This document shows, one piece after another, positions 8,191-16,931 of a stretch of 64,000 nucleotides of DNA (position 1 is the first letter of the stretch; each line of letters opens with the position of its first letter). This DNA comes from Pseudanabaena sp. PCC 7367. Lineage in GTDB: Bacteria; Cyanobacteriota; Cyanobacteriia; Pseudanabaenales; Pseudanabaenaceae. The notes under the pieces are model-generated. The model ran no database searches. It had not been told where the DNA came from and was given only the letters and a program-made list of their open reading frames with translations. Location of the stretch: the NCBI RefSeq assembly GCF_000317065.1, contig NC_019701.1:3544001-3608000 (forward strand). The letters are read 5' to 3'. Position numbers and translations under genes: made by a program.

Positions 8191-9198
8191 ATGCAAAAAT
8201 TTTTGGCGGGGGTAAGCCTGGTCGGATGCGGATCGGCTGTGCCATCGCAAACCCTAACAAATGAGCAATTGAGCCAGGTTGTTGATACCTCAGATGATTG
8301 GATCGCCTCGCGGACAGGGATCCGACAACGACACATAGTAGTACCACCGCCAGGACTAGAATCAGTCCTGATGGCTGAAAATAATGAAAATAGAGAAAGT
8401 GTAACAAGTTTGGCAGCTCAGGCTTGTAAAGCGGCGATCGCTATGGCCAAGGTGCAACCGGAAGAAATTGACTTGATTTTACTAGCTACCTCAACCGCTG
8501 ACGATTTGTTTGGTACTGCGCCTCGGATTCAACCACAAATTGGCGCTAACCGGGCGATCGCGTTTGACCTAACGGCGGCCTGTTCTGGCTTTATATTTGG
8601 TTTGATCACGGCTGCCCAATATATTCGCACTGGCACCTATAAAAATATTTTGTTGATTGGTGGGGATATTCAATCACGCTGGGTTGATTGGGGCGATCGG
8701 CGTACCTGTATTTTGTTTGGCGATGGTGCTGGGGCAGTTTTGTTGCAGGCTAGTGAACAAGATAATTTGCTGGGTTTTGAGATGCGCAGCGATGGTACTG
8801 GCAATGGTTTGCTTAACCTTGACTATGATGCCAGTAAAGCTGGTTATGACTGCATTACGATGAATGGTCGGGAAGTATATCGGTTTGCGGTGAAGGCAGT
8901 GCCAGAGGTACTTGAGAAGGCGCTCTATCGAGCTAATCTAACTGTAGATGACATTGATTGGTTGATTATGCATCAGGCCAATCAGCGCATTCTAGATGCG
9001 GTTGGCGATCGAATCGGGATTCCGGCGGCCAAGATTGTCAGCAATATGGCTAAATATGGCAATACTTCCGCTGCTTCAATCCCGTTGGCGATCGATGAAT
9101 GGGTCAGGGCTGGCAAGGTCAAACCCGGTGATGTGATTGCTTCGGCTGGGTTTGGCGCGGGGCTCAGTTGGGGCGGCGCGATCTTTAAGTGGGGCTAG
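8191..9198 (+). CDS. fabH: Beta-ketoacyl-ACP synthase III (FabH)
   Basis: FabH condenses acetyl-CoA with malonyl-ACP to start type II fatty acid synthesis in the cytosol. The 335-residue product shows the Cys-His-Asn triad as C131 (TAACSGF), H261 (MHQAN) and N291 (GNTSAAS), and the SRTGIRQR motif near residue 40. An ATG at 8191 preceded by CAGGAG is preferred over the upstream start at 8050, which would overlap plsX by 140 bases. Residues about 52-70 form a small polar insertion not usual in the family. The gene is translationally coupled to plsX. The expected fabD is not next. Confidence 0.96.
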   Translation: MQKFLAGVSLVGCGSAVPSQTLTNEQLSQVVDTSDDWIASRTGIRQRHIVVPPPGLESVLMAENNENRESVTSLAAQACKAAIAMAKVQPEEIDLILLATSTADDLFGTAPRIQPQIGANRAIAFDLTAACSGFIFGLITAAQYIRTGTYKNILLIGGDIQSRWVDWGDRRTCILFGDGAGAVLLQASEQDNLLGFEMRSDGTGNGLLNLDYDASKAGYDCITMNGREVYRFAVKAVPEVLEKALYRANLTVDDIDWLIMHQANQRILDAVGDRIGIPAAKIVSNMAKYGNTSAASIPLAIDEWVRAGKVKPGDVIASAGFGAGLSWGGAIFKWG

Positions 9199-9348
9199 GA
9201 TCTAGGGCAAACTAATCAAAATTCAGGTGTTATACAATCAACTTACTAGAACAAGCAGATAAGTATTAAGGCTTGTTTCATCCCTGAATTGGTTATTCTA
9301 TTTCTGTTTTATTCTTTTTATTTCTTCGCTTTCGGACTACATGAAACT

Positions 9349-9606
9349 ATGAATACTCCTAAGAAAAAAAAGGTGCTTCGGGTGCGTAAACCTTCTGAAG
9401 AAGAAAGAACATTTGTTCTCCCGGTTGAGGCATATCAAAAGTTGAAAAGACTAGCGGCTCTTCAAGGTGTCACACCAGGGCAAGCACTTGATCAAGCTGT
9501 CTTGGATGAAGATCTAATACTAGGAGAAGTTATTCGCGGTGGGAAAATTTTGGTTCTAAAGCCAGACAATGTCTTGCGAGAAATAGAGTTTAAAATATAT
9601 GACTGA
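9349..9606 (+). CDS. Small ribbon-helix-helix-like protein
   Basis: This 85-residue protein begins with a lysine-rich tail (MNTPKKKK). A stretch follows that fits a ribbon-helix-helix fold: a strand ERTFVLPVEAY, then helices in KLKRLAALQGVTPGQALDQAV. A C-terminal half with GGKILVLKPDNVLREIEF resembles the tail of many small RHH proteins whose second half packs as a beta hairpin. ATG 9349 is chosen over the upstream start at 9289, which adds a hydrophobic segment rich in Phe with no Shine-Dalgarno sequence. It overlaps the next gene by 8 bases, so the two are co-translated. The function is unknown; DNA or partner binding is inference. Confidence 0.65.
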   Translation: MNTPKKKKVLRVRKPSEEERTFVLPVEAYQKLKRLAALQGVTPGQALDQAVLDEDLILGEVIRGGKILVLKPDNVLREIEFKIYD

Positions 9607-10009
9607 CGCAACAGATCCAAATAATCCAGATGAAGAAAACGTAGACTCGGATGAATATCTAGATGACGAAACTTCACAGGCGAGGATCAGAGGTGAAAAA
9701 TCTCCGAGCCAGGAGACAAAGACCAGTGTCCAAGATGCGATCTTGAAAGACAGGGAGCAGACCAGAGCAAAACTGGCTTCAGGGCTACTTTGGATATTTG
9801 GGGGAACTGTGGCGTTTGCTTATCTAGTTCTGCTTATTTTCACCATTATGGTTTTGATCACTTTGTCCAGAGGAGATCAAAAGGAGCCAGAAAAGTATTT
9901 TTCCTTTGCTAAAGACGTTATAACAGTTTTACTGACTACCCAGGCTGGCTTAACCGGAACAGCGTTGGGTTTTTATTTTGGTAGCCAAGCGGCAGCGGAC
10001 AAAAAATAA
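9599..10009 (+). CDS. Two-TM membrane protein partner of the RHH-like gene
   Basis: This 136-residue protein starts with an acidic, disordered stretch of about 55 residues (NPDEENVDSDEYLDDE). A first membrane helix (about 62-88, LLWIFGGTVAFAYLVLLIF) and a short linker (RGDQKEPEKYFSFAKD) follow. A second hydrophobic segment (VITVLLTTQAGLTGTALGFYFG) comes next, and the end is lysine-tipped. The FAKDVITVLLTTQxGLxGxxLGFYFG pattern recurs in small bacterial membrane proteins of unknown role. It overlaps the preceding 85-residue gene. I do not assign a function; a membrane tether or sensor coupled to the small RHH-like protein is speculation. Confidence 0.65.
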   Translation: MTDATDPNNPDEENVDSDEYLDDETSQARIRGEKSPSQETKTSVQDAILKDREQTRAKLASGLLWIFGGTVAFAYLVLLIFTIMVLITLSRGDQKEPEKYFSFAKDVITVLLTTQAGLTGTALGFYFGSQAAADKK

Positions 10010-10137
10010 AAGATAAATAATTTGTAGAGAATCAGCGATCGGGCTTGCAATTTGGGAAATTAATGCTAGAGTTGGCTCTATCATTTTTGCCACGTTGGGC
10101 GACTGTGATGTGGAGTTTTTAGTTAAATTGAATATTT

Positions 10138-10842
10138 ATGCAATCTAACCCCGTGATTCATCCCCCTGCTGCCGCACCAGCATCATCTGCTACTGCCGGG
10201 ATGCCCGATGGCACCTACAAGCCTTCCGTACCAATGTGGGTGTATCGGCAATTGTCGCAAGAGCTAAATTTGACCCAGGCTCAACTGGCAAATGTCGAAC
10301 GAGAGAAAGAGCGCCTCTATAAGCAAAATCAAATTTTGGTAAAAGAGCTGAGCGCGATCGCCAAGTCTAATCAGCAGATCCAGGAAACCTTGAATAAATC
10401 GGCCAAGAGCCTGCGTAGCACGATGGCGCAAACGCTGGCAGCCAAAAATGACCAAAGCATTGCTGAAGCCCAGGAATTGGCGGAAAGTTTGCGATTGGGA
10501 GTCGAGGCTAAATCTGACAGCAGCTCTAATGGGCATTATAGCCAGCCAAGTGATCCGGTCGATCAGCAGGTGCAAGAGGCGATGGCCAAAGCTCAGGCAA
10601 TGATTTCCGAGCCAGCTCAACCGGAGGCTGCCGCGGCTAATTATCTAGATCTAGAACCAGAGGTGGAAGACTTGCCGGATCTCAAAGCAGAAATCCCGCA
10701 GCCAGAGGTAATTGCCCGCCGATCGCAACGTCGTTCCGAGTTCAAGCTCAATGGCTTGGCGATGGCAGCGATCGTAGTGGCGGTTGTGGCTACTTCCTTT
10801 GGTGCTGGCTATTTGATTGTGAAGCCATTAACTAGTCGCTAA
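10138..10842 (+). CDS. Conserved cyanobacterial coiled-coil protein with C-terminal TM anchor
   Basis: This 234-residue protein opens with an Ala/Pro-rich segment, then KPSVPMWVYRQLSQELN. A long coiled coil follows (about residues 40-125, rich in Gln, Lys and Glu), then an acidic linker. The single C-terminal membrane helix (about 208-230, GLAMAAIVVAVVATSFGAGYLIV) makes it tail-anchored. The KPSVPxWVYRELxxEL motif recurs in cyanobacterial proteins of unknown function. No Shine-Dalgarno sequence is obvious at the start. It probably acts at a cytoplasmic membrane face as a scaffold, but that is inferred from architecture only. Confidence 0.7.
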   Translation: MQSNPVIHPPAAAPASSATAGMPDGTYKPSVPMWVYRQLSQELNLTQAQLANVEREKERLYKQNQILVKELSAIAKSNQQIQETLNKSAKSLRSTMAQTLAAKNDQSIAEAQELAESLRLGVEAKSDSSSNGHYSQPSDPVDQQVQEAMAKAQAMISEPAQPEAAAANYLDLEPEVEDLPDLKAEIPQPEVIARRSQRRSEFKLNGLAMAAIVVAVVATSFGAGYLIVKPLTSR

Positions 10843-10892
10843 GTTGATTGGTGCTGGCGATCGCGATCACTCTCTTCTCAGCTTTAATCTTG

Positions 10893-11720
10893 TTATTCTT
10901 GTGGTGATGAATTTGGTAGAACGGGTATGACTCTTTTCTGCCAAAACTGATTAAATTGAGCTGGTTTGAGTACCGACCAGGCAAATATGATTGCAGCCAT
11001 CATTACTAGCCAACCTAATCCCCAACTAATAATGGTCTTATTAGATTTAGGCGGGTTCACAACGGTTAATTTAGCGGTATTGCCTGTGCTCCTGGGCGAT
11101 CGACTAATTGGTCTAACCACCTGAGCCTTACCCAAGGAATGATCAGCCAGGCTTTTGGTCGCAGTGGTAGGAATATTGCTGGCAGTTTGTTCAATCTGTT
11201 GATGACGGGCTTGCATCCCAACGATCGCCTTACTAATTGCTGCCGGTGCTTGGGCGGTTCTGACCCATTGCCGAGTACCAGTAGTCGTGGCTGCGCATAG
11301 GTTGATTTGTCTTAGATCATTAACTCGCTTGAGCAGGGTTTGATCGTTAGTCACCAAGACTACCAGTGCATGGGGATTGAGGTAGGCAGTGCCGAAAGCC
11401 GACTTAGCAATCTCTAAATTCACCCTTAACTTCCGGCTGACTAAATGCCCAGATTGCAGTTCAAATTCTTGGTGGGTACGACTCAAATCGGTTTCCTGCC
11501 AACCGCTACTGGGAAAAAACTTCAAAAACTGGATCGCATTATCCCTGGTGCTGTTGGGCGATCGCCCCAATGGCGAACTTTTGATCGTATGCTTGATTTC
11601 CTTGTAGGCAATTTTGGGCAGTATGCATTGCCCCAGGCGAGATACTTCACGCCAAAAGTGGATATTAGTTTCAATTAGAGCGCTCGGCTCAAACACCAGC
11701 ATTACAACAGCGGTGGGCAT
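10893..11720 (-). CDS. PIN-like domain protein with C-terminal membrane anchor
   Basis: Residues 1-145 of this 275-residue protein resemble a PIN nuclease domain. There is a first strand VVMLVFEPSALIETN (a Glu replaces the usual Asp), a KIAYKEIKHT helix and a late strand with VTNDQTLLKRVNDL carrying the conserved Asp. After a polar linker, residues about 238-258 (WGLGWLVMMAAIIFAWSVL) form a membrane helix. PIN domains are usually soluble RNases, so a membrane-tethered form is uncommon. Because the first acidic residue is changed and not all four acids can be confirmed, activity is uncertain. It is convergent with the preceding gene. Confidence 0.6.
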   Translation of the reverse strand: MPTAVVMLVFEPSALIETNIHFWREVSRLGQCILPKIAYKEIKHTIKSSPLGRSPNSTRDNAIQFLKFFPSSGWQETDLSRTHQEFELQSGHLVSRKLRVNLEIAKSAFGTAYLNPHALVVLVTNDQTLLKRVNDLRQINLCAATTTGTRQWVRTAQAPAAISKAIVGMQARHQQIEQTASNIPTTATKSLADHSLGKAQVVRPISRSPRSTGNTAKLTVVNPPKSNKTIISWGLGWLVMMAAIIFAWSVLKPAQFNQFWQKRVIPVLPNSSPQE

Positions 11721-12030
11721 ATGTTTTGGATCTTGCGATGTATTGCGATCGAGCTTAATTTCGAGGCAAAAATAACTAGCTCAAGCTTACTCAAACAACT
11801 TAACCAAGTATAGATATTTGCAGAGTAGCAAAAATATCATCTGGTTGGGATTGGGCATTTGAGACAACAACTTAACCGCAGACCTAGGTGAATAGGTGAA
11901 CTGGAACTGCTAGTTAGGGCAAAAGTTGAGGAATCGACAGCCAGAGAAGTACAGCCTATTTTGAATTATTCCCGATCAGAACTTATCTTTTCACTAATTT
12001 CACGACTTTGCCCAGTTTTCCTAGGTTTTC
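11721..12030. other. Intergenic region without recognisable features
   Basis: This 310-base AT-rich spacer lies between two minus-strand genes. It presumably carries the promoter of the PIN-like gene near its left end. I see no ORF, RNA or repeat. Confidence 0.5.
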
Positions 12031-12789
12031 CTAAGACAGCGGTACAACTTCTAGAAGCTGTCCTGACCAATTGCCCCAGCCCGATTGGGATTGTTCCAGA
12101 CCATAACTACCAGTAAAATCCTGGCAATGGTTAGTAAATAAAAATGAGCCGCGCCCTTGCAAAGACCGGGTGCCCCGTTGAGCTGTTTCCTGCCAATCAA
12201 AATTGAGGGTATTACCGATCAACTTGCCCTCTAGCTTGCCCTCCACTTTACCCCGATTCAGATTTTGGAAGGCATAATCAGCAATGACTAGATTCGAGTC
12301 AGGTTGCTCACGGAAGGAGATCTGTCCCCAATTGGTTTGCCATTGGCCGTTGATTTTAGCCTTGCAACTCAGTTCTTCTTGGGGCATAAAAACCGAAAGT
12401 GGTTTAGGGTTAACTAAAAGCGTGATCGCAAAATGAACTGCCGCGCCAACTGCCCCAACTGCCATAGCTGATAAAAGCATTGTGATCAGTCCCCGCAACA
12501 GGGGCGATCGCTCCGTAATCTGCTCATTACTATCTATGCTTTCTTCGATCGCTTCGCTCTGATCTATTTCTGCTGGCGCTGCTGGCGTAATTGTCCCCGT
12601 TGAATCCAAATTTTCTACATCTTCTATTTCTGTTTGAGCAAGCGAAGATTCTGGCGATCTTTCCCCAGCACCCTCCAACTGATCTGATAAATCCGATAAA
12701 TCCGATCGATCTGATTTAGTTTCTGATTTGCTTGATCGGGAACGGGTCTCCACCGAACCGGCTTCAAGCGGGTTTGACATATCTGACAT
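12031..12789 (-). CDS. Uncharacterised membrane protein with beta-rich C-terminal domain
   Basis: The 252-residue protein has a Ser/Glu/Asp-rich N-terminal half of about 95 residues, one membrane helix (about 101-123, GLITMLLSAMAVGAVGAAVHFAITLLV) and an extracytoplasmic domain of about 120 residues. That domain is rich in strands (LSCKAKINGQWQTNWG, KVEGKLEGKLIGNTLNFDW, FTGSYGLEQSQSGWGNWSG) and has two cysteines, which suggests a lipocalin-like or small beta-barrel fold. I do not recognise a family. A start three codons in (MSNPLEAG) is equally possible. Confidence 0.65.
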   Translation of the reverse strand: MSDMSNPLEAGSVETRSRSSKSETKSDRSDLSDLSDQLEGAGERSPESSLAQTEIEDVENLDSTGTITPAAPAEIDQSEAIEESIDSNEQITERSPLLRGLITMLLSAMAVGAVGAAVHFAITLLVNPKPLSVFMPQEELSCKAKINGQWQTNWGQISFREQPDSNLVIADYAFQNLNRGKVEGKLEGKLIGNTLNFDWQETAQRGTRSLQGRGSFLFTNHCQDFTGSYGLEQSQSGWGNWSGQLLEVVPLS

Positions 12790-13514
12790 GATTAAAATAT
12801 GAGCCCTATTTAACCTAATCTAAATATGGGTTAACTAGCTGTGCTATGGCTCACCGATTGCTAATTTTCGCTAATCTTAACCAATTGCCGAATCGGGCTA
12901 AAACCAACGCGATCGATTAGTTATCGATTAGTTAAAGTCGGCACTTAGATTAGCTGGAATTAGATCGAACTAGGTCGAATTAGAGTCGAATTAGAACAGA
13001 TCTAAAACCGCGATCGACATGATCACAGTAGGAATAATTTGCTAGAACGATTACATGAACCAGACAGATCTAACTTAATTTCTAGACGTGGGATCGATCG
13101 ATGTTGAGCCAAACACAAGTCGCTAAAGATAGTGAGGAGAAGTAGAGTTTTGTCTTTCTACGATCTATATTCGCATGTTAACCAACTAAATTCATATCCT
13201 TATTTTGGCGGTTGCGTTGGGCAACTTTTTGGCTGCTGTCGGAGTCTAAAGTCCAGAATCAACAACTCAGTGAAAAAACAATGCTGATCACATAGTTATT
13301 TAAGTATTTAAGATCTAAGTATTTAAAGCTGAACGACTAACTAAAAATAGTTGGCATTTCTGCACAGGTAATGAAGTTAGGCGATCGGATCGAAACTGGA
13401 TCAGGTTCTTTTTGCTAAATATTCTTACTTCTGTGCCACTACCAAATCAATATTTGAGCTATTATCAATCCGCAGATTTAACCTCAGATCCGTCTAACCA
13501 AGCATAATTAAGAT
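12790..13514. other. Divergent intergenic region with terminator-like hairpin
   Basis: This 725-base spacer separates the minus-strand membrane protein from the RTX gene. At 13211-13230 there is a small plus-strand stem (GTTGC, loop, GCAAC) followed by TTTTT, a weak intrinsic terminator or the end of a short transcript. No ORF with start and Shine-Dalgarno sequence is visible. It should also contain the RTX gene promoter. Confidence 0.35.
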
Positions 13515-14759
13515 ATGGCAGAAATTAATGGCACTTCCGGCAATGATTTCATTGAAGGGACAGCGCAACAGGATGTTTTACTAGGGCTAGACCTGAATGA
13601 CACCCTGCGCGGTCTGTCTGGTGATGATTTTGTGCATGGCAATCGCGGCTTTGATACTGTCAATGGCAATCGCGGCCGGGATACGCTGCGCGGCGGTAAA
13701 GGCAACGACCTGGTGCGTGGTGGTGGTGACGATGATCTGCTATTCGGCGATCTCGACAGTGATACCCTCTATGGCGATCGTGGTGCTGATACGCTGATTG
13801 GTGGCTCTGGCAATGATTTGTTTGTGATTGGTGCCGATGCCTCGACTGATATTGTGGTGGACTTTAGTTCCGGCGATACGATCGCGCTGGCGGGTGGGCA
13901 AACCTTTTTTGATCTGAATATTTTTGATGGTAATGGCTTTGCGGTAATTCAAGATCGCCTTACGGGTCAAGTGCTGGCGACCCTGAATAATGTGCAGGCG
14001 GCAGCGATCGACTTCAATGATTTTGTGCCATTGATCGATAGCACTAATCCGGTGCCCCGTAGTTTTAATATTGAATTTGACTATCGCTTTGATTCGACGG
14101 GCTTTTTTGATGATCCCGCTCGTCGTGCCAATTTGGAAGCCGCCGCTGCCTATTGGGAAAGCATTATTAAGGATGAATTTGCGGATATTCCGGTTGGCAC
14201 CAGTACACCATTTGTGGTCAATCCGCGCACTGGTAACAGCGATTTATTTATTACCGATCGGCCGATCGATGATTTGTTAGTTTTTGTAGGCGCAGCCGCT
14301 CTGGGTGGATCTACGCTGGCAGAATCAGGGCCATCGGGCTTTTTTGTGAATGAGTCACGCTATGTGGGGTCTAACTTTGAGCCTTGGATTGGTACAATGG
14401 CCTTTGATCAAAGCGTGAACTGGTTCTTTGACCCCACCCCAGAATCAGACAGCGATATTCCCTTTAGTAGTTTTGATTTTCTGTCCACCGCGATCCACGA
14501 GCTAGCCCATGTGATGGGGTTTGGTACTTCGGGTATTTTTGAAGAACTGACGGCGGGCTCTAATTTCACTGGCACTAATGCCAGGGCGGCAAATGATGGC
14601 AGAGCGATCCCACTTTCTGGCGATCTTGCCCATATTCAAGATGGCTTTCTGGTGGATGGTTTTGAGACCCTGATGGACCCAACCACCGTAACTGGGGTGC
14701 GTACTTTGGCCACGCCGATCGACATTGCGATCATGAGTGATATTGGCTTTATCATTTAG
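13515..14759 (+). CDS. RTX calcium-binding protein with HExxH metalloprotease-like domain
   Basis: The 414-residue protein begins with RTX nonapeptide-like repeats (about residues 5-105, repeated GxxGxDxLxGxxGxD such as GGKGNDLVRGGGDDDLLFGD) that bind calcium and usually go with type I secretion. A second domain follows (about 175-414) with the motif HELAHVMGFG at residues 328-337. HExxH is the signature of zinc metallopeptidases, and the following glycine fits metzincins. The third metzincin histidine (residue 338) is threonine here. There is no N-terminal signal peptide, as expected for RTX export. The N-terminal position of the repeats is unusual, since RTX repeats are normally C-terminal. 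Substrate unknown. Confidence 0.82.
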   Translation: MAEINGTSGNDFIEGTAQQDVLLGLDLNDTLRGLSGDDFVHGNRGFDTVNGNRGRDTLRGGKGNDLVRGGGDDDLLFGDLDSDTLYGDRGADTLIGGSGNDLFVIGADASTDIVVDFSSGDTIALAGGQTFFDLNIFDGNGFAVIQDRLTGQVLATLNNVQAAAIDFNDFVPLIDSTNPVPRSFNIEFDYRFDSTGFFDDPARRANLEAAAAYWESIIKDEFADIPVGTSTPFVVNPRTGNSDLFITDRPIDDLLVFVGAAALGGSTLAESGPSGFFVNESRYVGSNFEPWIGTMAFDQSVNWFFDPTPESDSDIPFSSFDFLSTAIHELAHVMGFGTSGIFEELTAGSNFTGTNARAANDGRAIPLSGDLAHIQDGFLVDGFETLMDPTTVTGVRTLATPIDIAIMSDIGFII

Positions 14760-14818
14760 ACATTTTATTAGACGTTTTATTGCTAAGGTCAGAGCAAAAG
14801 CTATTTAGTAGTAATTGC

Positions 14819-14897
14819 CCAATTTAAATATGAGAGATCGCAAACCAGACAGGGTAACTAATTACCTGGGACAGAAATCATGATAATTTTTGTGGTT
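14819..14897. repeat. Dispersed intergenic repeat, copy 1
   Basis: This approximately 79-base segment has a related copy at 29877-29954. They share an identical 16-base block at the left (CCAATTTAAATATGAG), an AGACAGxGTAACT block in the middle and a 15-base ATAATTTTTGTGGTT block at the right, in the same order and spacing. Both lie between convergent genes. Confidence 0.6.
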
Positions 14898-14909
14898 AGC
14901 CACTAGCGT

Positions 14910-16931
14910 TTATATTGTTTGTTCATCATCATCACTTTGGCTGGCATCATCAACCGTATCTCGATCGCTCCTTGTATCAGCATCAGCCCGATTAATTGTT
15001 TCTGAACTAGTTTGATCCTGGCGATCGCCCTCTGGATTATCTTGGCCGTCTAAATTATCTAAATTATCTGGATTATCTAAATTGGTTGGATTGTTTAAAC
15101 TATCCGGTTTGGTTGGTACTGGATCGATCGCCTCAAACACCTGGCAATAACCATCACTACTGACCTTGAGCCCATAGAGAGGGGATTTTGAGTTTTGGCA
15201 ATAGCGCTGCTGATAGAAACGACAGTTACCACAAGAGTAGAGCTTAAGATTGGGGGAATTGGCTGCCGACATCGCCATCAGTTCCCGTTGGGAGATGCCC
15301 CGGATCAGGAGTTCCTCTCCCTGCCAACGCGCTTCAATCAAACCAGTATCGGCAAAATCCAGCCAGCGCGGATCGGAGGTTATTTCCGCTGGCAGCGTTA
15401 GCATGATTGTTGAGTCCTGTTGAGCCAGCTCTCCTTCATAGGGCGATAGGTTAGGAAAGGTTGGCGCAGCCAGTTTGGCCATGCTAGTTTGCAATGCGTC
15501 ATTAACTGGTAGTTGCAGCCGTTTACCGATCGCGGGGCAGTGGATATGATAGCGATTTCTAAGTTCAGTCAAATTGGCCAAATCCGCGAGATCGCTGGGC
15601 TTACCATGCATCAACACCACATGCTGCGGCTTCAGATTATGAATTAGCTGGGTTGTGGCCGATACATCGCTATGCTCATTGAGAATGTAAGTCTGGTAGG
15701 GAAATGGCGATCGCCAGGGTAGATAATTAGTCTCATTTGCTTCCGGCAGCATTACCACCCATTCACAGGCCAACCTTTCTAGCCATTGCTGCCAGTTTGA
15801 TTCAATATCCACCAACAAAATAAATGGCTTCAATTGGGATGAGTTTATTGCTGACTCAGCTTTTGGTTGCGTTTCCTGGTCTCGCTCTAATTCTGCCTCT
15901 AGGTCTGAGTTTGCTAAATCGTCCTGAAGATTGCTAGTTGGTTTTGTTTTACGGAGCGATCGCTTTGGCTTGATTGGTTGCTCTGGCTGGTCGATTGCAT
16001 CGGAGCTGGGGTAATCGTCAATTATTAACGACCAGGAATCCTCGCCATCCTGCCCTAAAAATTCACTAACTCGCCCCACCCTTGGTTTTACCTTGCGATC
16101 CCAGAACAGGGGCTGATTCTGGGCGAAATTCTGGACTGAACTGGGCAAATAATTAACAAACTGAAGGTAGCGATCGCAAACTAGAGCAATCGGATCATCC
16201 ACCCAAATATCAATATCTTTACCGGTAAAGTTATGATGGCTGCGCAATAGCATTAAAATCTCTTGAGCCACGCCTAATTTGGGCACTGGTACGATCGCCG
16301 ATTTACCTGCCGCCAGTTCACGACTTAGTTTTGCTGCCAACTCATTTTCCTGACTACGGCGATGGGGATAGCGTTTTGCCCCCAGCGTCCCCTCAATAAT
16401 CAACACATCGGGCGATTGCTCCCGAAAAGCCTCCAAGGGCAAACCATCCACCAAACGGGAATTAGACAGAAAAAAGTCGCCCGTATATAAAACCCTATAT
16501 TCACGCTCAGCGGTAAGGTAGCGAATCGCAAAGCAAGCAGCCCCAGGTAGATGGCCAGCGGGCAGAATTTGAATATATAGATCCGGTGCGATTTGGCGCG
16601 TTTTTTCCCACGGTAGAGGCAAACACAGAGAGGCTAGTTCTTGGGGTTGATCTGGCCAGAGTAGTGGTAGCAACCGGGCAGTAATTTCGCTGGTATAAAT
16701 CGGCAGCTCCGGTAGCAGCTCATGCAGTTGGCGGATGCCTCGGGCATGATCGGCATGGGCATGACTACATAGCAGCGCTGTCCAAGGAGCTTGCTCAGCA
16801 TAACTCAACAGGCTCGAAATATCTTTCAAGCCACAATCCAATAGCAGCCAGTATGGACCTAGCCTTAGTTGTATGCATACTCCTTCACCCCGATGCTCAA
16901 GAGCAAGAGGGAGAAATTCAAGCTCTGTCAC
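14910..16931 (-). CDS. Metallo-beta-lactamase fold, beta-CASP-like hydrolase with Cys-rich C-terminal domain
   Basis: The 673-residue protein has an N-terminal MBL domain with the zinc motif HAHADH (about residues 56-61) after DCGLKD, and GHLPGAACF plus YTGDFF further along. The later segment SDVSATTQLIHNLKPQHVVLMHG fits the beta-CASP and final histidine region of RNA-processing MBL enzymes. A polar acidic insertion separates the two. Near the C-terminus a cysteine cluster (CGNCRFYQQRYCQN...GYC) could bind metal, and the tail is low-complexity and Asp-rich. By family it is likely a nucleic-acid hydrolase, but it is not RNase J, which has a different C-terminus. Its biological role is unknown. 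Confidence 0.75.
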   Translation of the reverse strand: MTELEFLPLALEHRGEGVCIQLRLGPYWLLLDCGLKDISSLLSYAEQAPWTALLCSHAHADHARGIRQLHELLPELPIYTSEITARLLPLLWPDQPQELASLCLPLPWEKTRQIAPDLYIQILPAGHLPGAACFAIRYLTAEREYRVLYTGDFFLSNSRLVDGLPLEAFREQSPDVLIIEGTLGAKRYPHRRSQENELAAKLSRELAAGKSAIVPVPKLGVAQEILMLLRSHHNFTGKDIDIWVDDPIALVCDRYLQFVNYLPSSVQNFAQNQPLFWDRKVKPRVGRVSEFLGQDGEDSWSLIIDDYPSSDAIDQPEQPIKPKRSLRKTKPTSNLQDDLANSDLEAELERDQETQPKAESAINSSQLKPFILLVDIESNWQQWLERLACEWVVMLPEANETNYLPWRSPFPYQTYILNEHSDVSATTQLIHNLKPQHVVLMHGKPSDLADLANLTELRNRYHIHCPAIGKRLQLPVNDALQTSMAKLAAPTFPNLSPYEGELAQQDSTIMLTLPAEITSDPRWLDFADTGLIEARWQGEELLIRGISQRELMAMSAANSPNLKLYSCGNCRFYQQRYCQNSKSPLYGLKVSSDGYCQVFEAIDPVPTKPDSLNNPTNLDNPDNLDNLDGQDNPEGDRQDQTSSETINRADADTRSDRDTVDDASQSDDDEQTI

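Noticed and set aside
9271-9300. Shared 15-base TTTCATCCCTGAATT at 9278 and near 29821
   Set aside because: A single 15-base match is expected by chance in a window this size, and the flanks do not agree.
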